A stretch of DNA of 64,000 nucleotides. Source: Candidatus Harpocratesius repetitus. Its GTDB lineage: Archaea; Asgardarchaeota; Lokiarchaeia; Sigyniarchaeales; Promethearchaeaceae. The stretch covers positions 1,723,666 to 1,787,665 of the forward strand of contig JAIZWK010000001.1 in the NCBI GenBank assembly GCA_021498095.1. The letters are read 5' to 3'. How positions within the stretch are numbered: the stretch's first letter is position 1; each line of letters starts with the position of its first letter. A program made the position numbers and the translations under genes. The notes below the pieces were generated by a model. The model had not been told where the DNA came from and made no database searches. It saw nothing but the letters and a program-made list of their open reading frames with translations. Shown one piece after another: positions 47,952 through 57,663 of this stretch.

Positions 47952-49793
47952 TTATTGATTTTTATTTGTTTTTTCTAAAATATATACAAATTCATCTAAA
48001 TCTTCTTCTGGCAAATATTTCAATTGATTTATTAAAAAATCTTGTTCTTCCCTTGCCATATCTAAGGAACGAATGCGATTTATATATTGTGTATTGATTA
48101 AATCTTCTGATTTATTAACATTTTCAAGCTCTTTAATATACTTTTTTTGAGCATTTTTGTTTAAATATAAGAACGCTTTGGAAATTTCATCCTTTTCTCC
48201 ATTTGAAATGGGTAATTTAATTAATCGCGCTCTAATTTCTGGATCCAGTACTGTGAAGATTATTTTCGAAATTTGTCCTTCAGGAGGGACTGGACGGATA
48301 TTTTCTTGTTTAATTGAATGATTTGGATGTGCTAAATGCTCCTTTTGTGTAGTTTTATCTTTATTTGTAAATGATGTTTTTCTTTTTGAAATGAATTGGG
48401 TGGGAATTGTTGATTCTGGGTTAATTAATTCACCTGTTTGTGGATCGAATCGTTTTACCCTATTTCTATGATTATGATTTGCCAGTTGATTTAAGTTATT
48501 TGAGACTTTGCTAATTTTATTCTCAGAAGTTTCATTATGAGTTGGAAATACTAATATATCAACTAAATCTCGAATTTCTTTCACTTCTGGTAATTTTTTA
48601 TCATATTTTTGTAATTCTTTCTGGAAAGTTATGATTAAACCACCAATCACTAATAAATAGACACCTACACCCAAATTTAAGGTAAAAATTCCACATATAA
48701 TTAAAATTATTGATTTTTCAATAGGTATTTCTTCTAATTTTACATATTTTAATGTAGGTAAAATGGAATAATATAAAATTAAGACAACAATTCCACCAGA
48801 TAACAGTGTATAAAAGAAATTTCCAAGACTATAATTATTATTATTAAAAATTTTACCCAGTCTTCCTAAAATTCCTGCAATGAAAAATGTAATAAAAATA
48901 CTCAAAATATAAGGAATAAATGAATAAAATATTTCTCTATTCCAGATAAGATTTAATTGAGGGCTTTGATGAATTGCAGGATGGTTTTTTGATAATTGCT
49001 TAGTTTCTTCGATAAATATAAGAACTGATAAGATACCTCGAGCTAATAGAAAAACCCCTATTCCATTTACACCTATACTAATTAGACCTAATATTATCAT
49101 TGGAATACCGGCGTGAGAAACATGACCAAGTCTCTCTGAATCTAAAAATTCTCGGTGATCATATATTATTACATAGAATTCAATCAAAAGTAATCCAACT
49201 AAATGAAACCAAGATCCCTTGTGGATTGAAGTAATTAATGTGATTATAAGGATTAGAGTGTAATAAAAAGGTGTCAATTCCACCAAAACATTTTCAGCTG
49301 AAGTGAGATTTTTAATTGTTTCATTCGTTCTTGGTATATTTTCTTTTGTTTGGAACAAATCTGTTTGGTTTTTGTCTTTTTGTCTTGTTACTCTCAATTC
49401 TTCTTTTCTATCTTTTTGTCTATTTGTTTTAGATGAAGAATAATTATTTTCTTGTGTATTTATTCCTTTATTCGTAAATAATTCAGAAAATACTGAGGAA
49501 AAATTGCTTTTTAATTGTGTTTTGATTCTTTGCCATTCTTTTTTCCATTTTATCCATTGTATCTCTTCTTTTGTAAGATTTTTTTGAATAAATGGACTTT
49601 CTTGCTTTTTTTCCAAGGGTTTGACATCACCTGATTCAATGCCATGGAAAGGAAATCCACATTGTTCACAATAAACTGTCTTACCCGATAAAAGCAATTT
49701 TACAAGTTGTGTATCTAAACGATAATGACATTCGGGGCAGTGAATTTCGGGCAAAGAACCCGAATCAAGTGAGTTAAAATTCATAATAAACAC
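47952..49793 (-). CDS. Zinc-ribbon plus multi-TM membrane protein
   Basis: CPECHYRLDTQLVKLLLSGKTVYCEQCGFPF; central TM segments; helical C-terminus. Confidence 0.65.
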   Translation of the reverse strand: MFIMNFNSLDSGSLPEIHCPECHYRLDTQLVKLLLSGKTVYCEQCGFPFHGIESGDVKPLEKKQESPFIQKNLTKEEIQWIKWKKEWQRIKTQLKSNFSSVFSELFTNKGINTQENNYSSSKTNRQKDRKEELRVTRQKDKNQTDLFQTKENIPRTNETIKNLTSAENVLVELTPFYYTLILIITLITSIHKGSWFHLVGLLLIEFYVIIYDHREFLDSERLGHVSHAGIPMIILGLISIGVNGIGVFLLARGILSVLIFIEETKQLSKNHPAIHQSPQLNLIWNREIFYSFIPYILSIFITFFIAGILGRLGKIFNNNNYSLGNFFYTLLSGGIVVLILYYSILPTLKYVKLEEIPIEKSIILIICGIFTLNLGVGVYLLVIGGLIITFQKELQKYDKKLPEVKEIRDLVDILVFPTHNETSENKISKVSNNLNQLANHNHRNRVKRFDPQTGELINPESTIPTQFISKRKTSFTNKDKTTQKEHLAHPNHSIKQENIRPVPPEGQISKIIFTVLDPEIRARLIKLPISNGEKDEISKAFLYLNKNAQKKYIKELENVNKSEDLINTQYINRIRSLDMAREEQDFLINQLKYLPEEDLDEFVYILEKTNKNQ

Positions 49794-50084
49794 ATGTTTT
49801 TCGTTTCAAAGTACATTATTATTGGAATGTATTTCAAAGTAATTGAGTCCAATAATTATCATTTTAACTGTATCTTTTTCTATCTTTTTCTATATATGCT
49901 TGCATTAAAAAAAAAATTGGAAATGGTCTAAGAGAGTACATTCAAATAAATAATCAGATTTAGATAGCAATAAGTGTTGTTATGAAAGCCCCCCTAAATT
50001 AAATCAAATTTTTGAAAGTTAATTTTCTTTTATAACACACCCCTCACAATCCTACCCCCGAAGGGAGGGCTCTTCACGCCCCCC

Positions 50085-50140
50085 AGTGAATCCCTCTCTT
50101 CAACCTCTCTTCTGTTATACTGATAGGACCAACAGGTGTT
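50085..50140. repeat. Partial duplicate (copy A) of sequence at 51113-51268
   Basis: 50085-50116 matches 51113-51144 at 30/32; 50123-50140 ATAGGACCAACAGGTGTT is identical to 51251-51268. Confidence 0.85.
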
Positions 50141-50142
50141 AA

Positions 50143-50397
50143 AGAACATTTGAAGAATATATCGGTTATAATCGAACTGCCTGTAAATTTTTCAAGTATA
50201 AATGGCATTGGAAATCATATTTCTGCGCAATGGAGTGGAGTTTTCGCAATTTTCTATTAGATTCCGAGCAACATAGATGTGAGGATTGTGATAAATCTCA
50301 AGATGTACTGCTTTACTGCTTAGAAGATGCGATTGTATCAATGCTTATTTACGTATGGTATGAAATCAATAAAAATAAATTAGAATCTAACAATTAA
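50143..50397 (+). pseudogene. Orphan ORF remnant without convincing start (possible mobile-element fragment)
   Basis: Open frame RTFEEYIGYNRTACKFFKYKWHWKSYFCAMEWSFRNFLLDSEQHRCEDCDKSQDVLLYCLEDAIVSMLIYVWYEINKNKLESNN*, directly after copy A. Confidence 0.35.
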
Positions 50398-50443
50398 AGA
50401 AAAAAATAGTTTATTATATTCTAAATCAAAATTTGTTTTCATG

Positions 50444-50923
50444 CTAAACAGGTTTATGACAATGAGGGCAAAAGGTGTATTTCATTCCGTAAAAATGTAA
50501 TCCACAATTAGGACATTTGTTTTCAAAATCTGCCATAACATTAGAATTTGAGCTGGTTTGATTGTTAGATGTTTTAAATCCATCTTTTAACCATTCTGAT
50601 TTTATTTTAGAATCAGATTGCCATAGATAAATGCTAATAAAAATCGCTGGGAGAAACCCCACCATTGAATAAAGGAGCAAATTTAACATATCAAAACAAC
50701 CAAAAGAAAATGCATCCCTCTTCTCAATATCCTTAAGAGTTACACGAAATAAAACATAGCTAAGATTGGATGGAACCACAATAATCAAAAAGAAGAATAT
50801 TATCCCTAATGCAATTTCTCCAGAAGAAGCTATAATAATTAAACCCAACAATCCTACAATTAATCCATTTATTGTATATATAATGTACGCTTGTTTATTA
50901 AAAGATAAATCTTTAAATGCCAT
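50444..50923 (-). CDS. Membrane protein with C-terminal double zinc ribbon-like motif
   Basis: TM segments followed by ENKCPNCGLHFYGMKYTFCPHCHKPV. Confidence 0.7.
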   Translation of the reverse strand: MAFKDLSFNKQAYIIYTINGLIVGLLGLIIIASSGEIALGIIFFFLIIVVPSNLSYVLFRVTLKDIEKRDAFSFGCFDMLNLLLYSMVGFLPAIFISIYLWQSDSKIKSEWLKDGFKTSNNQTSSNSNVMADFENKCPNCGLHFYGMKYTFCPHCHKPV

Positions 50924-51205
50924 CTACATTTCACCTTTTTGGTTTATATAAACATCCCGAGATGTTTATAATATTATTTCATATCTTTCCTTAAAAAAAT
51001 ATATTTTTTTTTGTCTTTTTGGGTGTTGATGCCATTTTCTTTTTTACTAATCATTTAATTACATGCTCTAATTATTAATTCGGAGTAAAATTAAGGAAAG
51101 TGAAAGTATTCTAGTGAACCCCTCTCTTCAACTTCTCTTCTGTTTAATTAATATAATATTAAATATATATTAACAATATTTTTCCAATATCTTTTCCTAC
51201 CTTAG

Positions 51206-52222
51206 TTGTGCGATAAAATGAGAAATAAATTTGAAAATGATATTATACGGATAGGACCAACAGGTGTTCAAAAAGAACTTTTTAAAATAGAAGGGAAAAA
51301 TGGAAAACTTCGAAATGGGAAAAGATTTGAAATTCCAGAATATTTAGCAAGTTTGAATTTAAATGCCTATGAATTTCCAGGGGGAAGAATGGCGAATTTT
51401 AAAGATTCTCCAGATTATGAAAAATTCCGTCAAAATGCTCAAAAATTTAATGTGGCAATTTCGTTGCATGCACCCTATTATATATCTCTAACCAGTGAAG
51501 ATGATATCGTTTATGAAAAATCAATAGAACGATTGGCACATACTTATGCATGGGCGACCTATTTGAATGCAAAGCGCATTGTTCTTCATCCTGGTTCTTA
51601 TGGTAAATCTATCTTATCAAATAAAAAATCAAATAAATCTGGATTGGATTCATTCATGGATACTTCTCAATCTTCCAAGATTGATGCAAATATACGAAAT
51701 AAAATTACAAAGATTGTCGATGGGATTCGATCTGGTATTGAAATGGCAGGAAAAATATATCCTGATTTGAGATCGGAATTTCAAAATATATGCCTCTGTC
51801 CTGAAACAATGGGAAAACATGGTCAGCTTGGCACTTTATCAGAAATAATTGAGATCTGTAAATCGGTTGGTCTTAATAAAGCACGACCCTGCGTTGATTT
51901 TGGGCATCTTTATGCGAGAAATCTAGGAAAATTGTCTGCAGATCAGTTATATTCAAAAACAATAAATCAATTAGAATCTGAACTTGGTTCTAATGTTGTT
52001 CAATCTTTACATATTCATTATTCAATAGTAGAATTTACCCCAAAAGGAGAAAAGAAGCATCATGAAAATGAAACACGTACTTGGGGACCTCAAGTTGATT
52101 CTCTCTTTCAATTTATTGTAGATAATCAACTCACACCGATTATTATCAATGAAAGCCCAAAATTAGAACCCGATGCAGTGTGGTTGATGCAAAAATTAAA
52201 CAATTTAAGAAAATCTACATAA
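51206..52222 (+). CDS. nfo: Endonuclease IV-like AP endonuclease
   Basis: VAISLHAPYYISL, RIVLHPGSYG, NICLCPETMGKHGQLGTLSEI, RPCVDFGHLYAR, SLHIHYS, PIIINESP; TTG start or internal ATG at 51218. Confidence 0.88.
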   Translation: MCDKMRNKFENDIIRIGPTGVQKELFKIEGKNGKLRNGKRFEIPEYLASLNLNAYEFPGGRMANFKDSPDYEKFRQNAQKFNVAISLHAPYYISLTSEDDIVYEKSIERLAHTYAWATYLNAKRIVLHPGSYGKSILSNKKSNKSGLDSFMDTSQSSKIDANIRNKITKIVDGIRSGIEMAGKIYPDLRSEFQNICLCPETMGKHGQLGTLSEIIEICKSVGLNKARPCVDFGHLYARNLGKLSADQLYSKTINQLESELGSNVVQSLHIHYSIVEFTPKGEKKHHENETRTWGPQVDSLFQFIVDNQLTPIIINESPKLEPDAVWLMQKLNNLRKST

Positions 52223-52275
52223 AAGATTAAAGTGATAAATAATTACTCTACTATATAAAATTCGGAGAATATAGA

Positions 52276-52896
52276 ATGCCATACTGCAATGGATGTGGAT
52301 TATATCAAAACTATGTTGATCAGCGTAAATTATGCCATTTATGTTCAAAACTCTTCCAAGAACATAAATTGGATGAAAAACGCATTTTTTATCAAAGGAA
52401 ATTAGTAATTCAAAGTAATTCGTATAAGCTTTTATATTATCCAGTTAAATTGCAATCTATTCCTGATTTATTTAAACACTCAAAAATTGAACCAGTTGCA
52501 AGCAGATCTTCTCCATTGTCTCAATTTTCAACGATTGATGAAGGAGAAAATCAAACGAGTAATAGTGTAATTCCAAATCAAAATCTTCTTTCTCAGCTCT
52601 TTAATAATCCCCAATTTGGATTAAACCAATCAAAAATCGCCTTAATTTCTGTAATACTCGGTTTTTTTCTCTCTTTTGTCTCGTATTTAAGCTTTTTCGG
52701 ATTATTTCTGGAGCTTTTTGCTTTATTTACAATTATCAAAGCTTTTAGAACTGAACCTCGAAATTGGCAACAAATCTTAGCATTGCTTATATCTTTAATA
52801 TATTGGGGTATAATTATTGCAGGAACAATAATTATCTTATCTAACCCTGAAATACTTGCTTCTTTGGAACAGAATATAAATCAACCTTCAACTTAA
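52276..52896 (+). CDS. N-terminal zinc ribbon plus TM protein
   Basis: MPYCNGCGLYQNYVDQRKLCHLCSKLF and C-terminal hydrophobic helices. Confidence 0.65.
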   Translation: MPYCNGCGLYQNYVDQRKLCHLCSKLFQEHKLDEKRIFYQRKLVIQSNSYKLLYYPVKLQSIPDLFKHSKIEPVASRSSPLSQFSTIDEGENQTSNSVIPNQNLLSQLFNNPQFGLNQSKIALISVILGFFLSFVSYLSFFGLFLELFALFTIIKAFRTEPRNWQQILALLISLIYWGIIIAGTIIILSNPEILASLEQNINQPST

Positions 52897-52924
52897 GGTT
52901 GAATTTTATTCTTTCTATCTGTTA

Positions 52925-53536
52925 TCATCCATTTGGACGATATATCTGCTTTTCGGTAATTATTATATCCATATATACATCTTTTTCATGTGTTGGTATT
53001 GGATATTTCATTACAGCATTATCTAAAGCGAAAGCAATTTTTAAAATTTCTTTATTCGTCAGAAATGAATCGTAATAACCAGCACCGTATCCATAACGTG
53101 CTCCGTAAATATCAAACACAGAACCTGGAACTAAAATTATCAAAGATTTTTTATGAATATTTGATAAATATTTATTTGGATTGATCTTTTGACAAGTAAA
53201 TTTTGGTTCCATTATACCATAAGCACCTAGTTCAACATCATTCACAATATCATTAATTCTATAAATATCTAAGGCAATCCTTTCGTTTACACAACGTGGA
53301 AGGAATAACGCTTTGCCGTCGTTTAAAATTTGTGTTAAAAGTGGTCGAGTATCAAATTCTCCTGATTCTACTTTTCCAAAATATCCAATAATTGAATCAG
53401 ATTGTTGATAATCATATAATTTGAAAAATTTTTTCATAATTTTGGCGAATTTCTGCATCCGTATGACAGGTGGAAGTTCCTTTCGTTTTTTAAGAATTTT
53501 TTTTCTTAATTCAGCCGGATCAAGAGGTGTTTCCAT
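52925..53536 (-). CDS. 5-formyltetrahydrofolate cyclo-ligase
   Basis: LRKKILKKRKEL, ALFLPRC, ILVPGSVFDIYGARYGYGAGYYDSFL. Confidence 0.93.
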   Translation of the reverse strand: METPLDPAELRKKILKKRKELPPVIRMQKFAKIMKKFFKLYDYQQSDSIIGYFGKVESGEFDTRPLLTQILNDGKALFLPRCVNERIALDIYRINDIVNDVELGAYGIMEPKFTCQKINPNKYLSNIHKKSLIILVPGSVFDIYGARYGYGAGYYDSFLTNKEILKIAFALDNAVMKYPIPTHEKDVYMDIIITEKQIYRPNG

Positions 53537-53906
53537 AACATTTGAAATGAGACTAATTGTTAAAATATTTCCAACTCACACATTTTAAATGGGAATTATC
53601 TTTCTATATAAATTCATTAAAAATCAGATTAGATTTATTTACAAGTGTTTTTTAAAGAACACAAATACGTTGGAATTTGTACGGGTGATACCAATATCGA
53701 CACATTTGTCAAAATTTAATTAAACAAACCTTCTCATTTATGATTAGGGGACTCTATTCAGATGGAAATTTTGAAGAATTATAGATGTCGATTAATGTCA
53801 TGGTTCCAATATCTGTCGATTAAATGAATTTGGATCCAATGTTATAATATTCCTAAGATAGAGTTCTAAAAATCATAATTAATAAAGAATATCAGGGAAT
53901 GATTTT

Positions 53907-54191
53907 ATGGCTAACAGACTATATACATTGATGAAACGACGTGGTTTTGCCGAAACTTTAAAAGTTTTAGGCAGTTTTGAAAAATGTGAAGCAGTACAAT
54001 CGAAATTTTTCGAGAAATTTGAAGAATCCGAAAGTTATTACAATGCATATTTACGAGTAAAGAAACAATTACTTGATTCAGAACTAATTAAATTTAAATT
54101 AAACGAGAATAATGAAAAAGTAATTTATTTAACCGATAAAGGTAAGCAAGTTCTTGAAAAAATGGAAGAAATCGAAAAATTAATTGAATAA
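53907..54191 (+). CDS. Small winged-helix-like DNA-binding protein
   Basis: AETLKVLGSFEKCEAVQSKFFEKFEESESYYNAYLRVKKQLLDSELIKFKLNENNEKVIYLTDKGKQVLEKM. Confidence 0.7.
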   Translation: MANRLYTLMKRRGFAETLKVLGSFEKCEAVQSKFFEKFEESESYYNAYLRVKKQLLDSELIKFKLNENNEKVIYLTDKGKQVLEKMEEIEKLIE

Positions 54192-54397
54192 ATTCCTTCT
54201 TTTTTTCTTCTTTTCTCATCTTGTGAGTTATGTCTCATCTTTCTCATCATAATTTAATTTTCAATTTGTATTGCGGCATATAATTCAGCAGAATAAATAG
54301 AAAGTCGATTATTTCAACTAAAATTAAAGGGTTATTATATAATTTTAGGAAGAAGTTTTAAGTAATTCATGAACGCTAGTGATTAAATGAGAAAGAA

Positions 54398-55606
54398 ATG
54401 GATATTCCTCCGAAATTTACAAATTGGCCTATTTGGGATGATCAAGATATTTCTATGGTTAGTAATGTCATTAAATCTGGAAATTGGTGGTGTGGTGCCC
54501 CTAAAAATAAAGTAGGAAATCAGGTTTGGGATTTTCAAGATGAATTTGCACATTATTTGAATGCGAATCATGCATTTGCTTGTACCAATGGAACTCATGC
54601 AATTGAAATTTGTCTACGCGCTCTTGGGATTGGATTGGGGGATGAAGTAATTGTATCTGATTGGACATTTGTTGCTAGTGCTTCAGCTGTTGTGGCTGTT
54701 GGAGCAATACCTATATTTTGTGATATTGACGCAAAAACATTCCTTATCGATTCGCAGCAAATTAAAAAATTAATAACTCCAAAAACAAAGGCAATTATTT
54801 GTGTTCATTTAGGGGGAATGCCATGCAATTTAAAAGTGATCCTTCAAATTGCAAAAGAAAATGATCTAAAAATCATAGAAGATTGTGCTCATGGTCATGG
54901 AAGTCGATACAAAGGTAAATCTGTAGGTCTCTGGGGTGATTGTGGCACATTCTCTTTTCAAGCAAGTAAGGTACTAAATGCAGGAGAAGGAGGTGCTATA
55001 ATTTGCAATGATGATCATATTGCCAATAAAATTTATGAGATTTTAGATAGCGGGCGCCATCCAGGAGAATGGTTTTATGATCATTTTACGTTCGGCTCAG
55101 ATTATCGTTTAGGAGAATTAAATGCTGCATTGTTACGAAGTCAATTAAAAAAATACCCCAAACAATTTGAAAAACGAAATCAAAGCGCGATTTATTTAAA
55201 TAGTGCTTTAAGTCTGATTCCTGGAGTGCACCCACAGAAGAGATATGATTATGTTGATGGGTGTGCTAATTATGTTTACATTGTTTATTTTGATCCAGAA
55301 TATTTTGGAGGAATTGATTACAAAATTATGTATAAAGAATTATCACAAGCAGGAATTCCAACAGATGCATGTTATCCTCCGTTACATAGGCTTGAATTGT
55401 TTCAAAAAGTAAAATTGCTGCCAAATATCGATTATAGTAATGCCAATTGGGGAAATGAAAAATCTAACCCTGAGCATTTTCCTATAGTTGAGAAAATATA
55501 TCGTAATGCTTTTCAATTAGATCACCGAGTTCTTCTCTCTGATCAACCTGCTTTAGATTATATTGTAGGAACTTTAAAAAAAATACAAGAAAAATATAGC
55601 ATTTAA
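54398..55606 (+). CDS. DegT/DnrJ/EryC1 aminotransferase
   Basis: AFACTNGTHAIEICLRALGIGLGDEVIVSDWTFVASASAV, IIEDCAHGHGS, GTFSFQASKVLNAGEGGAI. Confidence 0.95.
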   Translation: MDIPPKFTNWPIWDDQDISMVSNVIKSGNWWCGAPKNKVGNQVWDFQDEFAHYLNANHAFACTNGTHAIEICLRALGIGLGDEVIVSDWTFVASASAVVAVGAIPIFCDIDAKTFLIDSQQIKKLITPKTKAIICVHLGGMPCNLKVILQIAKENDLKIIEDCAHGHGSRYKGKSVGLWGDCGTFSFQASKVLNAGEGGAIICNDDHIANKIYEILDSGRHPGEWFYDHFTFGSDYRLGELNAALLRSQLKKYPKQFEKRNQSAIYLNSALSLIPGVHPQKRYDYVDGCANYVYIVYFDPEYFGGIDYKIMYKELSQAGIPTDACYPPLHRLELFQKVKLLPNIDYSNANWGNEKSNPEHFPIVEKIYRNAFQLDHRVLLSDQPALDYIVGTLKKIQEKYSI

Positions 55607-55673
55607 AAAATATAGAAAGTTGAAAACGCTATTATATAGTAAATGAAAAAAAGGTTTATAATGGTGACTTCAG

Positions 55674-56777
55674 TTGAGAAATGAAAATTTAGGTAAAAAA
55701 ACCCTTCAAGAAATCATGCAAATTCCCGATTCGATTGAGAATTCTATCTTTAAGGAAAGGAATAGGGAAAAAATTCTTAGTATTGCTAAAAATATCATTA
55801 AAAGTAAATGTGTCTCAATTTATATATTTGGATCAGGCACAAGTTATCATGCAGGTTTAGTTTCGACATATTGGTTCAGTGAATTAGCCAATTATCCAAC
55901 ACACTGCGAATTAGCACCTGAATTTCCTTATTTGATTGAACCAATAATCGCAAAGAAACATGTGGCTATTTGCATCAGTCAATCTGGAGAATCAGAACTT
56001 ACTATATACTCTGCTAAAAAATCAAAAGAAAAAGGTGCCTTGGTTATTGGAATTTCAAATAATAGTTCAAGTCAGTTAGCTAAAATCACCGGAGATAACT
56101 CCATTATCACTGAAGCAGGACCGGAAGAAAGCATTTTAGCAACTAAAACGTATCTTAGTCAACTTAGTGTATTAGCCGCGTTGGCAATTGATTTAGCATT
56201 TTTACGCCAAAAAATAACTCTTGAAAAATATAATCAAATTTGGAAAGAATTCCAATCTGTTCCAAATTTAATTAAATCTGCTTTACCAGACATTCATAAG
56301 GAAATTTTAAAAATTGCACCATTCTTTAAATTTTCCCGTAATTGTTTTGTAATTGGAGCAGGTCCTGATTACGCAAATTGTATGGAAGCTGCATTAAAAC
56401 TTAAAGAAGGTGCTCGAATTTTTTCTCAAGCATTTTCTACGGCAGAAACTCCACATGGACCCATTACTCTTCTTTCAGATCCCCGTGATGCGTTTGTTCT
56501 ATGCATTATTCCCCGCCCAGAAGCAACTTCACGACACTCAGATATTATCAAATTGATTAAACGTCTTGAAAAAAAGGGAGTAACCATATTAGGCATAAAA
56601 AATCCAAATGATTTCATAAAGGAATTAGAAATCTCTATTGATATACCCAAGTGTAGCGATTTTTTCTATCCTCTTTTCTCAATTATTCCCGTTCAATTAT
56701 TAGTGGTGGAAATTGCCGCAATTCAAAATAATGATTGTGATCGACCTATATATCTTTCAAAAATTTCCAAATTATGA
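55674..56777 (+). CDS. SIS-domain sugar isomerase (GlmS isomerase-domain-like)
   Basis: IFGSGTSYHAGLVSTYW, ICISQSGESELTIYSAK, LATKTYLSQL, FVIGAGPDYANCMEAALKLKEGARIFSQAF. Confidence 0.92.
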   Translation: MRNENLGKKTLQEIMQIPDSIENSIFKERNREKILSIAKNIIKSKCVSIYIFGSGTSYHAGLVSTYWFSELANYPTHCELAPEFPYLIEPIIAKKHVAICISQSGESELTIYSAKKSKEKGALVIGISNNSSSQLAKITGDNSIITEAGPEESILATKTYLSQLSVLAALAIDLAFLRQKITLEKYNQIWKEFQSVPNLIKSALPDIHKEILKIAPFFKFSRNCFVIGAGPDYANCMEAALKLKEGARIFSQAFSTAETPHGPITLLSDPRDAFVLCIIPRPEATSRHSDIIKLIKRLEKKGVTILGIKNPNDFIKELEISIDIPKCSDFFYPLFSIIPVQLLVVEIAAIQNNDCDRPIYLSKISKL

Positions 56778-56843
56778 TTATTTTTCCCAAAATTAAGAAA
56801 TGGAATTTTTTACAGCAAATTAAAACGAATATATTGATTTTCC

Positions 56844-57650
56844 ATGTCAAAAAAAGTATTAATTATTTGTCCCCATCCAGATGATGCAGAAGCATTTGCT
56901 TCACAATTATGTATGCAGGCAGTACAAGCAAAATGGGAAGTTCATCAAGTATTGGCTACATGTGATGAATATGGAACTCCAATCAATAAATTTAAAGGAC
57001 AACGGATTAAAAGAATTCGTTATTTGGAAATGCTAAAAGCTCAACGCTTGTATGGGGTTGACAAAAATGGAAAATATATTGTGCAACTCCACTGGATGAA
57101 TTACATCGATGGATTTGTTCCCCAAACGAAATCAGCCGTTTTCCGACTTAAAGTTTTTATTCAAAAAATCAAACCAGATGTAATTATTGGTCCAGATCCA
57201 TTTATCTATTATGATAGCCACGTAGATCATATAGCGGTTGGTAAAAATTATTATCTGGCATTAAGATCTTTAGATCCACTAGAAAGACCGAGGCTTATGC
57301 TTTATTTTCAAACATTGATGCCAGATTTTTTTCTCCCAAAATTACATTATAAAAGGGTGAATTTAGTAAGATCAGCGCATTTAAGTCAATGGAATCCACG
57401 AATGGTAAAAATTATCGAAAAATTTAATTCCATTGTGCAAATTTGGGTAATTCTGAAACATGGATATGTTAGAAAGGTGGAAGGATATCGGCGGGTAACT
57501 TTTGATTCTTCACATAATATTCCTTCCGGTTTTGCTAAAATACTTTTCTTCTTTTTCCGAGATCGTCCTCTTGGGTATAAAGAAGGAAGGTTTATCCCTA
57601 ATCCAAGAGAATTGGGGCTTGAATTGATTCCTCATGAACCAATTCAGTAA
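56844..57650 (+). CDS. PIG-L/LmbE family deacetylase
   Basis: LIICPHPDDAEAFASQL (PHPDD), DSHVDH. Confidence 0.92.
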   Translation: MSKKVLIICPHPDDAEAFASQLCMQAVQAKWEVHQVLATCDEYGTPINKFKGQRIKRIRYLEMLKAQRLYGVDKNGKYIVQLHWMNYIDGFVPQTKSAVFRLKVFIQKIKPDVIIGPDPFIYYDSHVDHIAVGKNYYLALRSLDPLERPRLMLYFQTLMPDFFLPKLHYKRVNLVRSAHLSQWNPRMVKIIEKFNSIVQIWVILKHGYVRKVEGYRRVTFDSSHNIPSGFAKILFFFFRDRPLGYKEGRFIPNPRELGLELIPHEPIQ

Positions 57651-57663
57651 AAGATAATAATAG

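Noticed and set aside
50041-50084. C-rich stretch as a CRISPR leader or repeat
   Set aside because: No regularly spaced repeats with unique spacers; only a short GC-rich inverted segment (CCCCCGAAGGGAGGG).
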